From: Actinomycetes bacterium
GTDB taxonomy: Bacteria; Actinomycetota; Acidimicrobiia; Acidimicrobiales; Palsa-688
Direction of reading: 5' to 3'
Length of the DNA stretch: 6,171 nucleotides
Assembly (NCBI GenBank): GCA_021796905.1
Contig: JAKABK010000126.1
Span: 1 to 6,171 of the forward strand
This document shows positions 1 to 4,912 of the stretch, piece by piece. Positions within the stretch are counted from its first letter, which is position 1. Each line of letters opens with the position of its first letter. The notes beneath the pieces were generated by a model, which was given only the letters and a program-made list of their open reading frames with translations, did not search any database and was not told where the DNA came from. The position numbers and the translations under genes were made by a program.

Positions 1-42
1 GGTGGACCCATTCGTGGTCTCGACACTCGTTTGCAGGGCCAT
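1..42 (-). CDS. gyrB: N-terminus of a protein, probably DNA gyrase subunit B (partial)
   Basis: An ATG at 42-40 opens a frame of 14 codons (MALQTSVETTNGST) that runs off the left edge with no stop. A GAGAGG Shine-Dalgarno-like sequence (plus-strand 51-56) lies 8 nt upstream of this ATG and supports the start. The product cannot be identified from 14 residues. The gyrB call rests on position, because in many actinobacteria gyrB follows dnaA-dnaN-recF-DUF721 in the same direction. A short variable N-terminal tail before the GHKL ATPase domain would fit GyrB. The gap to the DUF721 gene is about 117 bp and carries a possible promoter, so this gene may have its own transcript. Seen: start, SD and open frame. 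Inferred: the identity. Confidence 0.5.
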   Translation of the reverse strand, partial: MALQTSVETTNGST

Positions 43-50
43 TGGCGCGA

Positions 51-56
51 CCTCTC
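51..56 (-). promoter_or_regulatory. Ribosome binding site of the putative gyrB
   Basis: On the minus strand this reads GAGAGG, a partial match to the anti-SD-complementary GGAGG, 8 nt before the ATG at 42. It decides the start of the partial gene at the left edge. Confidence 0.45.
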
Positions 57-135
57 GGCTCGGGGGCGAAGTGTGGTCCCGGCACCTGCTCCCGCCCGAA
101 GAGGTCCAGGTCAGCGCCCGAAACGCAACGTCTGC

Positions 136-141
136 ATCCTA
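136..141 (-). promoter_or_regulatory. Possible -10 element (TAGGAT) upstream of gyrB
   Basis: The minus strand reads TGGTAGGAT, an actinobacterial-style -10 hexamer (TAGGAT, compare TANNNT), in the gap between the DUF721 stop and the putative gyrB start. No good -35 is seen; CTGAAC, 16 nt upstream, matches TTGACA at only three positions. If real, transcription would start near 129 and give a leader of about 85-90 nt before the ATG at 42. The call rests on one hexamer in the expected place. Confidence 0.3.
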
Positions 142-159
142 CCAGAGAGGGTGGCGCGT

Positions 160-504
160 TCAGCGCTGGCGGGGTGGCCGCTCCCCCGATACCCGCACGA
201 CCAGCTCGCCGACCGGTTCGCCGGACTCCTGCGCCACCCGGGCGAGCAGGTCGGCCGCCAGCAGGCGGAGGCTCGCCGCCCAGGTCGGTTGGTCGACGAC
301 GATGGTGAGCACTCCTCCCCGCAGGGTACTCGGACGGGCATGGGCCGCGACGTCAGGACCGACGATCTCCTCCCACCGGGTGAACACCGCTCCGAGAGCT
401 GTCGGGGACCCGAGACCGAGACGGTCGGCGACCCGGCCCAACGAGGCCAGCACCGGACGCGGTTCGCGCTCGTGGCGGGGGGGGACCAACGGCTTCCAGG
501 TCAC
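160..504 (-). CDS. dciA: DUF721 / DciA-family protein, putative replicative helicase loader
   Basis: The 114-residue protein has the DUF721 core. It shows a helical N-terminal half (about 13-45, VLASLGRVADRLGL), then the hallmark WEEIVGPDVAAHARP (about 45-60), then an LTIVVDQPTWAASLRLL strand-helix stretch (about 67-84). Characterised DciA proteins interact with DnaB and assist its loading in bacteria lacking DnaC or DnaI, and the M. tuberculosis homologue Rv0004 sits in this same slot after recF. The protein is shorter than Rv0004, which has an extra N-terminal region. The GTG start overlaps the recF TGA (GTGA, plus-strand 501-504), so translation is probably coupled. A run of eight G (477-484) lies in the first codons but leaves the frame intact. 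Family assignment is firm; the loader role here is by homology. Confidence 0.85.
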   Translation of the reverse strand: MTWKPLVPPRHEREPRPVLASLGRVADRLGLGSPTALGAVFTRWEEIVGPDVAAHARPSTLRGGVLTIVVDQPTWAASLRLLAADLLARVAQESGEPVGELVVRVSGERPPRQR

Positions 505-1595
505 CTGGTCAACCTTCCGGCCGCCACCTTCACCAGGAGGTCGGGACTCGCCCCGGGCGGGGGGGCCGACGCGGTGGTGAGCAACGCCTGAGCGTTCGGG
601 AGGGCGTCGAGCAGAGCCGAGCTGCGTTCCGGGTCCAGCTCGGAGAAGACGTCGTCGAGCAACAGCACCGGCGCCGACCCGATCCGGTCCGCGACCAGGT
701 GGTGGCCCCCGAGGCGCAGGGCGAGGGCGAGGCAGCGTTGCTCACCCTGGGAGGCGTGGGTCCTCGAGGGCAGACCCGCGATCCGACACGACAGGTCGTC
801 GCGGTGGGGTCCGACGGTGCTCACGGCGCGCCGCAGATCCTCCGCACGGGCCCGAGCGAGAGCTTCCGCGAGGGGACCTTCCCAGCTCGGGACGTACTCG
901 AGGCTCACCTCGACCGGCGCGCCACGGAGGCGGGCTGCGGTAGCGAGATCGGCGTAGGCAGCCGACACCAGCGGACCGAGCGCTGCGGTGAGGCCCTTGC
1001 GCGCGGACACGAGCGCCTCACCGGTCGCGGCGAGCTTGGTGTCCCAGACCTCGAGCGTCGCGCCGACCTCGGGACCGAGCCGACCGGCTGCTCGGCGCAG
1101 CAGAGCGTTGCGCTGCCTGAGGATCCGGTCCAGCTCGGTCTGGGTGGCGTCGTGGCGCGGGTGGAGAGCGACGAGCAGGTCGTCGAGATATCGGCGGCGG
1201 GCAGTGGGACCGCCCTTGACCAACTCGAGGTCGTCGGGAGTGAAGACGGTCACCTGGAACGCTCCGAGGAGGTCACGGGAGCGCTTCAGCGGCTGGCGGT
1301 TGACCTGCACCCTGTCCCGGCCCGAGACGCGCAGTTCGGCCTCGACCATCAGGCTCCGTCCGTCGCGGTGCCCCTCGGCCCGGACCACCCCGGCGGCTGC
1401 TCCCGTCCGGACCAGGGCTTCTCCGGGGGCTCCCCGGAAAGACCGCAGGGTTGCGAGGTACCCGACCGCCTCGAGGAGGTTGGTCTTGCCCTCCCCGTTG
1501 GCCCCGACGATCACCGTCAGACCATCGGGGGCGGGCTCCAGCTCGGCCGATGAATAGTTACGGAAATCAGCGAGCCACAAGTGGTCGAGCCGCAC
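501..1595 (-). CDS. recF: DNA replication and repair protein RecF
   Basis: The 364-residue protein is of normal length for RecF, an SMC/ABC-like ATPase that binds gapped DNA and, with RecO and RecR, promotes RecA loading at stalled forks. The N-terminus MRLDHLWLADFRNYSSAELE is typical. Walker A is GANGEGKT at 31-38, the ABC signature SQGEQ is at 282-286, and Walker B with the D-loop is LLLDDVFSELD at about 311-321. A VGPHRDDL motif, conserved in RecF, precedes the signature. The start is GTG at 1595; the upstream dnaN stop is only 10 nt away and I see no good SD, so translational coupling to dnaN is likely. The end overlaps the DUF721 gene by 4 nt. No key residue is missing. Confidence 0.97.
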   Translation of the reverse strand: MRLDHLWLADFRNYSSAELEPAPDGLTVIVGANGEGKTNLLEAVGYLATLRSFRGAPGEALVRTGAAAGVVRAEGHRDGRSLMVEAELRVSGRDRVQVNRQPLKRSRDLLGAFQVTVFTPDDLELVKGGPTARRRYLDDLLVALHPRHDATQTELDRILRQRNALLRRAAGRLGPEVGATLEVWDTKLAATGEALVSARKGLTAALGPLVSAAYADLATAARLRGAPVEVSLEYVPSWEGPLAEALARARAEDLRRAVSTVGPHRDDLSCRIAGLPSRTHASQGEQRCLALALRLGGHHLVADRIGSAPVLLLDDVFSELDPERSSALLDALPNAQALLTTASAPPPGASPDLLVKVAAGRLTR

Positions 1596-1605
1596 GGGAA
1601 GGTCT

Positions 1606-2703
1606 CTAGGAGACCCGGACCGGCATCAGCAGGTACAGGAAATCCCCGGCCTCGACGGCCCTCAAGGTCGCTGGCTTCAACGAGTCGAGGGTCGAGAGGA
1701 CCACCTCGTCCCCGGTCACGGCCTCGATACCGTCCACGAGGTACGCGGGGTTGAAAGCGACGGTCATCTCGGCGCCTTCGTACTTGGCGTCGAGGTCCTC
1801 GGTCGCCTGTCCCCAGTCGGGGGTGATCACCGACAGCTGGATCCCTTCAGCGCTGAGCGACATCCTCACCGGGGTGACCGGGTCCCTGGCGAGCAACTTC
1901 ACACGCCTCACCGCCTCGAGGAGAGCTTCCCGACCGACTACCAGTTGGTTCGGGTAGGCGGGCGGCACGAGCTGCCGGTAGTTCGGGAACTCCCCTTCGA
2001 TCAAACGGGTGGTGAGCAGCACCGGGCCGGTCCCGAAGGTGGCGTCGTGGGAACCGAGGCGCAGCGACACCTCGCCCGACCCCGGGAGGAGCCGACCGAG
2101 CTCCTGCAACGCCCGGGACGGGACCAGGACCTTCTGGTCGGGGGCCAGGATCCCCACACCGCTCAGGTCCCGCACAGCCAGTCGGTACGAGTCGGTGGCA
2201 ACCAGGCGGAGACCTCCCTCCTCTGCGGCCATCAGGACACCAGTGAGGATCGGCCGCGCGTCCTCGTTGGAAGCGGCTCTCACCACTTGACGGAGCGCCT
2301 CGGCCAACCCCTCCGAGGGAATGGTCACCGATTCTCCGCTGGGGGCAGGGAGGTGGGGGAACTCCCCGATCGGATGGGTCCGGACGGTGAAGACCGAACG
2401 TCCCGAGGTGACCCGCAGCTCTTCGTCGTCGGCCTCGACGGTCACCGCCCCGGGGTCCAGCGCCCGGACGATGTCGGTCATCAACCGGCCCGGAGCCACG
2501 ACCACCCCGTCGTGGAGACCGGTCACCGCGACCTCTGTGGTGATCGTCAGGTCGAGGTCGGTGCCTGTGCAGACCAACGAGGCTCCACGGGTCTCCAACC
2601 TCACTCCGGTCAGGACCGTCATGGCGTTCCCACGTCCGGCGCTCGCCCGCCCCGCAGTGGAGAGGGCTTCGACCAGGACGTCACGTTCACAGCGCAGCTT
2701 CAC
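1606..2703 (-). CDS. dnaN: DNA polymerase III beta subunit (sliding clamp)
   Basis: The 365-residue protein is a normal-sized beta clamp, the ring that tethers polymerase and repair enzymes to DNA. Recognisable stretches are KLRCERDVLVEAL at the start, RPILTGVL and ATDSYRLAVRDLSG in the middle domain, EGEFPNYRQLVP, and the conserved C-terminus YLLMPVRVS, which contributes to the partner-binding region. The frame stays open upstream into dnaA, but that extension is not clamp sequence. The GTG at 2703 is chosen because family homology begins there and an AGGAG SD lies 8 nt upstream. dnaN heads a tight dnaN-recF-dciA cluster. It is separated from dnaA by a 260-bp gap with origin-like features. 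Confidence 0.97.
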   Translation of the reverse strand: MKLRCERDVLVEALSTAGRASAGRGNAMTVLTGVRLETRGASLVCTGTDLDLTITTEVAVTGLHDGVVVAPGRLMTDIVRALDPGAVTVEADDEELRVTSGRSVFTVRTHPIGEFPHLPAPSGESVTIPSEGLAEALRQVVRAASNEDARPILTGVLMAAEEGGLRLVATDSYRLAVRDLSGVGILAPDQKVLVPSRALQELGRLLPGSGEVSLRLGSHDATFGTGPVLLTTRLIEGEFPNYRQLVPPAYPNQLVVGREALLEAVRRVKLLARDPVTPVRMSLSAEGIQLSVITPDWGQATEDLDAKYEGAEMTVAFNPAYLVDGIEAVTGDEVVLSTLDSLKPATLRAVEAGDFLYLLMPVRVS

Positions 2704-2711
2704 CGTGGTTG

Positions 2712-2716
2712 CTCCT
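2712..2716 (-). promoter_or_regulatory. Ribosome binding site of dnaN
   Basis: The minus strand reads AGGAG, 8 nt before the GTG at 2703. It fixes that start against the longer open frame that reaches back into dnaA. Confidence 0.75.
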
Positions 2717-2763
2717 ACTTCAGCTCTTCTAGATGGATCAGTACCAGTCGTGGTAACAGGTCC

Positions 2764-2779
2764 TGTGGACTGTGGACGA
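2764..2779 (-). promoter_or_regulatory. Two tandem DnaA-box-like sites
   Basis: On the minus strand TCGTCCACA (2779-2771, one mismatch to TTGTCCACA) is followed by CAGTCCACA (2772-2764, two mismatches). Their starts are 7 nt apart and they point towards the AT-richer segment and dnaN. The core TCCACA is intact in both. Spacing and orientation fit DnaA nucleation beside an unwinding element. Confidence 0.55.
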
Positions 2780-2816
2780 AGCGGCGCTCGGGCTGGTCGG
2801 AGCGGGTTCTCCCGTC

Positions 2817-2892
2817 CCGGGTTCGTCCCCAGCCTCCCACAGCCGAGCGCGCGGGTAGCGCAACGGTTGTGGGCGGAGCCGGGTTCGTCCCC
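2817..2892. repeat. 14-bp direct repeat (CCGGGTTCGTCCCC) in the origin region
   Basis: CCGGGTTCGTCCCC occurs identically at 2817-2830 and 2879-2892, with starts 62 bp apart. A related stem-loop, CGGG-TTCT-CCCG, lies just before the first copy at 2803-2814. The second copy extends into a stem CCGGG/CCCGG (2879-2883 with 2890-2894, loop of 6). The function is unknown. These could be protein-binding iterons or simple RNA hairpins downstream of dnaA. Confidence 0.6.
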
Positions 2893-2963
2893 GGGAATGA
2901 CATGTCCCCGACACAACCCCTCCCCGGGTCCCTCCACCGCCCGAAGAGGCATTTCCGTGTCAT

Positions 2964-4451
2964 TCAAGAGCCTCTCAGCGTCGCGAGGAGCCCGGTAACC
3001 TGGTCGTAGGTCAGCCGGTCCTCCTTCATGAAGCTGGTGATCTTCTCGACCGCGTGGATCACCGTGGTGTGGTCCCGCCCGCCGAACTCCCTGCCGATGG
3101 CCGGGTAGCTGTAGTCGGTGAGGTCCCGGCACAGGTACATGCCGATCTGGCGGGCTCTCACCAGGGGACGTTGACGCTTGGGGCCGACGAGCTCGTCGAC
3201 GCTGAAGCCGAACGCGTCGGAGACCGCGGCGAGGATGATCGCCGGGGTCAGTTGCCGGGGCCGGCTCGCGTCGAGGATGTCCGCTAGGACCCGTTCAGCG
3301 GTCTCCTTGGTGAGGGTCTCCCGGTTGAGGCTGGCGAAGGCCGAGACGCGTGTCAGCGCGCCCTCGAGCTCACGGATGTTGTCCCGCACGTTGGTCGCGA
3401 TCAGCTCCAGGACCTCGTCTGGTATCGGGGTGGGCTCCCCCTCGGCCTTCTTGCGCAGGATCGCTAGGCGGGTCTCGAGCTCGGGGGGCTGCACGTCGGT
3501 GATCAGCCCCCACTCGAAACGGCTCCGGAGACGGTCCTCGAGGGTCGCTATCGAGCGGGGATGGCGATCCGAGGACAACACGATCTGCCGTGCTCCCTCG
3601 TAGAGGGTGTTGAAGGTGTGGAAGAACTCCTCCTGGAGCCCCTCTTTTCCCTCCATGAACTGGATGTCGTCGACTAGCAGGACGTCGCAGTCGCGGTACC
3701 GGCGTTTGAAGCTCGATTGTGAACTGTTGCGGATCGCGTCGACGAAGTCGTTCATGAATGTCTCGGTGGAGACGTACCTCACTCTCCTGCCGGAGAAGTT
3801 CTCCATGACGTAGTGGCCGATGGCGTGCAGCAGGTGGGTCTTGCCGAGACCGGAGTCACCGTGGATGAACAGTGGGTTGTAGGACGCGGCGGGCATCTCC
3901 GCGACCCGTTGTGCCGCGGCGTGGGCGAAGCGGTTCGAAGCTCCGATGACGAAGGCGTCGAAGACGTACCTCGGGTTGAGCGAGGGCAGGTCAGCCCCGC
4001 GGGCCGCAGCGGGTCGGCCGGGTTCGGCGGAGGCGGGTACCGGGGTTTGGGAGCGTGGTCCGTCGTTCCCCGGGCGGAGGTCGGCAGCTCGGTCGGGGGT
4101 ACCCGCAGCGGGGTGCGGGTGGGGTGCGGGGGGACCCTCCGACGCTGCGTGGGGCCGGTCCCGGGGGTGCTCGGCCCCGTCGTCGGGCGCGTGGTCGTCG
4201 GGGGCGGCGTCGACGCGCAGCGCCACGCGCACCGGGTGGCCGGCGGCGTCGGAGGCCGACCCCTCGATCAGCTGGAGGTAACGCTCCTCGAGCCGGGAGC
4301 GGACCACTGCGCTCGGGACCGACAGGGACAGGACGTTCCCGTCGAAGTCGGAGGGTCGGATGCCGGAGAACCACGGCTGCCAGGTCGCCTCGGTGACCTG
4401 GTTGCGGAGGTTCTGTGTACAGCTCGTCCACAACTGCTGCGCTGTACTCAC
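2964..4451 (-). CDS. dnaA: Chromosomal replication initiator protein DnaA
   Basis: The 495-residue protein shows all four DnaA domains. Domain I is about 1-82 ([11 protein letters not shown]...[10 protein letters not shown]). Domain II is a Pro/Ala/Asp-rich, presumably disordered linker at about 83-155. The AAA+ domain III is about 157-380, with [12 protein letters not shown], Walker A GDSGLGKT (198-205), Walker B LLVDD (258-262), sensor 1 LSSDRHP (292-298) and sensor 2 RELEGAL (360-366). Domain IV holds the helix-turn-helix with the DnaA signature [11 protein letters not shown] (457-467). It binds DnaA boxes and melts the origin when ATP-bound. The GTG start at 4451 has a GGAGGT SD 5 nt upstream, and no better start exists. 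DnaA-box-like sites flank the gene on both sides, as expected for autoregulation. The domain II coding region contains a strong G-quadruplex motif. Confidence 0.98.
   Translation of the reverse strand: MSTAQQLWTSCTQNLRNQVTEATWQPWFSGIRPSDFDGNVLSLSVPSAVVRSRLEERYLQLIEGSASDAAGHPVRVALRVDAAPDDHAPDDGAEHPRDRPHAASEGPPAPHPHPAAGTPDRAADLRPGNDGPRSQTPVPASAEPGRPAAARGADLPSLNPRYVFDAFVIGASNRFAHAAAQRVAEMPAASYNPLFIHGDSGLGKTHLLHAIGHYVMENFSGRRVRYVSTETFMNDFVDAIRNSSQSSFKRRYRDCDVLLVDDIQFMEGKEGLQEEFFHTFNTLYEGARQIVLSSDRHPRSIATLEDRLRSRFEWGLITDVQPPELETRLAILRKKAEGEPTPIPDEVLELIATNVRDNIRELEGALTRVSAFASLNRETLTKETAERVLADILDASRPRQLTPAIILAAVSDAFGFSVDELVGPKRQRPLVRARQIGMYLCRDLTDYSYPAIGREFGGRDHTTVIHAVEKITSFMKEDRLTYDQVTGLLATLRGS
4110..4133 (+). 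other. Predicted G-quadruplex motif inside dnaA
   Basis: Four plus-strand G-runs lie at 4110-4113, 4117-4119, 4121-4124 and 4128-4133, with loops TGC, T and TGC. This fits the classic G(3+)N(1-7) quadruplex rule with very short loops. It contains two GGGGTGC units. The plus strand is the dnaA template strand, and the stretch encodes PPAPHPHP (residues 107-114) of the disordered domain II linker. Confidence 0.6.
4424..4432 (+). promoter_or_regulatory. DnaA-box-like site inside the dnaA 5' coding end
   Basis: TCGTCCACA, one mismatch to TTGTCCACA, lies in codons 7-10 of dnaA. It is identical to the better of the two boxes in the dnaA-dnaN gap. It may belong to the cluster that starts about 45 bp further right. 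Confidence 0.4.
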
Positions 4452-4456
4452 TCGCT

Positions 4457-4462
4457 ACCTCC
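4457..4462 (-). promoter_or_regulatory. Ribosome binding site of dnaA
   Basis: The minus strand reads GGAGGT, 5 nt before the GTG at 4451, with a second GGGAGG at 4469-4464. The full SD match supports a GTG start and good translation. Confidence 0.75.
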
Positions 4463-4477
4463 GCCTCCCACCGGGCT

Positions 4478-4509
4478 CTGTCCACAGACGGTCCACATGT
4501 TGTGGAGAA
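4478..4509. promoter_or_regulatory. Cluster of three DnaA-box-like sites upstream of dnaA
   Basis: CTGTCCACA (4478-4486, plus, one mismatch), CGGTCCACA (4489-4497, plus, two mismatches) and TTCTCCACA (4509-4501, minus, one mismatch) lie within 32 bp. The last two cores form a perfect inverted repeat, TCCACA-TGT-TGTGGA (4492-4506). They sit 27-58 bp upstream of the dnaA start, where DnaA could repress its own promoter or nucleate an origin complex. Confidence 0.6.
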
Positions 4510-4685
4510 CGGCGGGCCGGCGCTGACCCGACCGTCGGTGGTCGATCGGACATCGTCGGAACCGGGGAAGGTGCCGTCCTCTACGCCCGTCGGCTCTTCC
4601 CGGGCGCAGCCCGAGAACCGTAGCACCGTCACCGACCGGTCGCTCCGGGGGTGGGAGCCCGGCCGGGGGCAGGAGCACCCGTTTG

Positions 4686-4699
4686 CGAACGTATGTTCG
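4686..4699. promoter_or_regulatory. SOS (LexA) box
   Basis: CGAACGTATGTTCG matches the Gram-positive/actinobacterial LexA operator CGAACRNRYGTTCG at every position, with perfect 5-bp arms around GTAT. It ends one base before a TATACT hexamer, so bound LexA would block the promoter that appears to serve dnaB. It could also act on minus-strand transcription towards dnaA. Confidence 0.75.
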
Positions 4700-4700
4700 A

Positions 4701-4706
4701 TATACT
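4701..4706 (+). promoter_or_regulatory. dnaB: Probable dnaB promoter -10 element (TATACT)
   Basis: TATACT differs from TATAAT at one base and lies in a locally AT-rich island. No good -35 is visible: CCCGTT at 4678-4683, with a 17-nt spacer, is poor. Transcription would begin near 4713 and give a leader of about 200 nt before the dnaB ATG. The SOS box fills most of the spacer, the usual geometry of a LexA-repressed promoter. Confidence 0.5.
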
Positions 4707-4797
4707 GGGTTCGGGTCGTTCCTGCGGATCGGACCGGGAAGCCTCGGAGATGGGCACCGGTCCAGGGGCCGGGCCCATCTCCCCCGAGAACCCCGGG

Positions 4798-4827
4798 ACA
4801 TCCACAGGGTCGGGTGACTGCTCCACA
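4798..4827 (+). promoter_or_regulatory. Two weak DnaA-box-like sites upstream of dnaB
   Basis: ACATCCACA (4798-4806, three mismatches to TTGTCCACA) and TGCTCCACA (4819-4827, two mismatches) share the TCCACAG core in the same orientation, 21 bp apart. Either may be chance in this GC-rich DNA. Confidence 0.25.
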
Positions 4828-4846
4828 GTCGAGCGCCCGTTCCTGG

Positions 4847-4884
4847 CGGTGGATCAACAGGGTTGTACCCCTGGTGATCCACCG
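4847..4884 (+). repeat. Long hairpin in the dnaB leader
   Basis: CGGTGGATCA (4847-4856) pairs perfectly with TGATCCACCG (4875-4884). Inside it, after one A/G mismatch, CAGGG (4858-4862) pairs with CCCTG (4869-4873), leaving a 6-nt loop. That makes 15 pairs in 38 nt. It lies 11 nt before the SD and 28 nt before the dnaB ATG. No T-tract follows, so it is not a standard intrinsic terminator. As DNA it is also a good palindromic operator. Confidence 0.75.
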
Positions 4885-4895
4885 GTCCCGCCGAC

Positions 4896-4903
4896 AAAGG
4901 TGG
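4896..4903 (+). promoter_or_regulatory. dnaB: Ribosome binding site of dnaB
   Basis: AAAGGTGG, close to the AAGGAGGTG consensus, ends 9 nt before the ATG at 4913. It favours this start over an in-frame GTG at 4874, which lies inside the hairpin. Confidence 0.65.
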
Positions 4904-4912
4904 TCCACTGTC

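Larger units (their letters stand above)
2704..2963. other. dnaA-dnaN intergenic region, candidate replication origin (oriC)
   Basis: The dnaA-dnaN gap is the usual oriC site in actinobacteria and several Firmicutes. The part next to dnaN (2711-2760) is 25/50 G+C, clearly AT-richer than its surroundings, and could be the unwinding element. It is flanked by two DnaA-box-like sites at 2764-2779. The dnaA-proximal part is very GC-rich with short repeats and stem-loops (GGGTTC...CCC units). The number of recognisable DnaA boxes is small for an actinobacterial origin, so this may be only part of it. An 82-codon open frame also crosses the gap on the minus strand (2963-2715), but I do not regard it as a gene. 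No tRNA or terminator with a T-tract is visible. Confidence 0.5.
4452..4912. other. Divergent dnaA/dnaB intergenic region
   Basis: This 461-bp gap separates dnaA (leftward) from dnaB (rightward). From left to right it holds the dnaA SD, the DnaA-box cluster (4478-4509), a GC-rich stretch with a small stem-loop CGGGC-GCA-GCCCG (4601-4613), an SOS box with an adjoining -10 (4686-4706), weak TCCACA sites (4798-4827), a long hairpin (4847-4884) and the dnaB SD. The segment 4681-4710 is only 13/30 G+C. I found no convincing dnaA promoter on the minus strand. Several open frames cross the gap on both strands, but none has a good SD or recognisable protein sequence. It may be a second origin segment. 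Confidence 0.6.

Noticed and set aside
477..484. Run of eight G in the dciA start region as a phase-variable tract
   Set aside because: The frame is intact and similar G runs occur elsewhere in this DNA (for example near 559-565 in recF), so composition explains it.
2840..2900. tRNA-like look: GGTAGCGCAACGG resembling a D-arm and GGGTTCGTCCCC resembling a T-arm
   Set aside because: The T-like loop has 6 nt, no anticodon stem fits between the arms, and no acceptor stem pairs.
2715..2963. 82-codon minus-strand open frame filling the dnaA-dnaN gap, with ATG directly after the dnaA stop and an SD-like AGAGG upstream
   Set aside because: By my count its third-position G+C is only about 70 percent, low for a genome this GC-rich. 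The residues resemble no family, it overlaps the DnaA boxes and AT-richer segment, and it ends inside the dnaN leader. Chance is likelier, but conservation in relatives would reopen the question.
2704..3132. N-terminal extension of dnaN reaching back into dnaA
   Set aside because: The extra residues are the out-of-frame shadow of dnaA and the gap. Clamp homology and the AGGAG SD begin at the GTG at 2703.
4847..4884. The hairpin as an intrinsic terminator
   Set aside because: No T-tract follows on either side, and it lies between the probable promoter and the start of dnaB, where a plain terminator would make no sense; attenuation remains possible.
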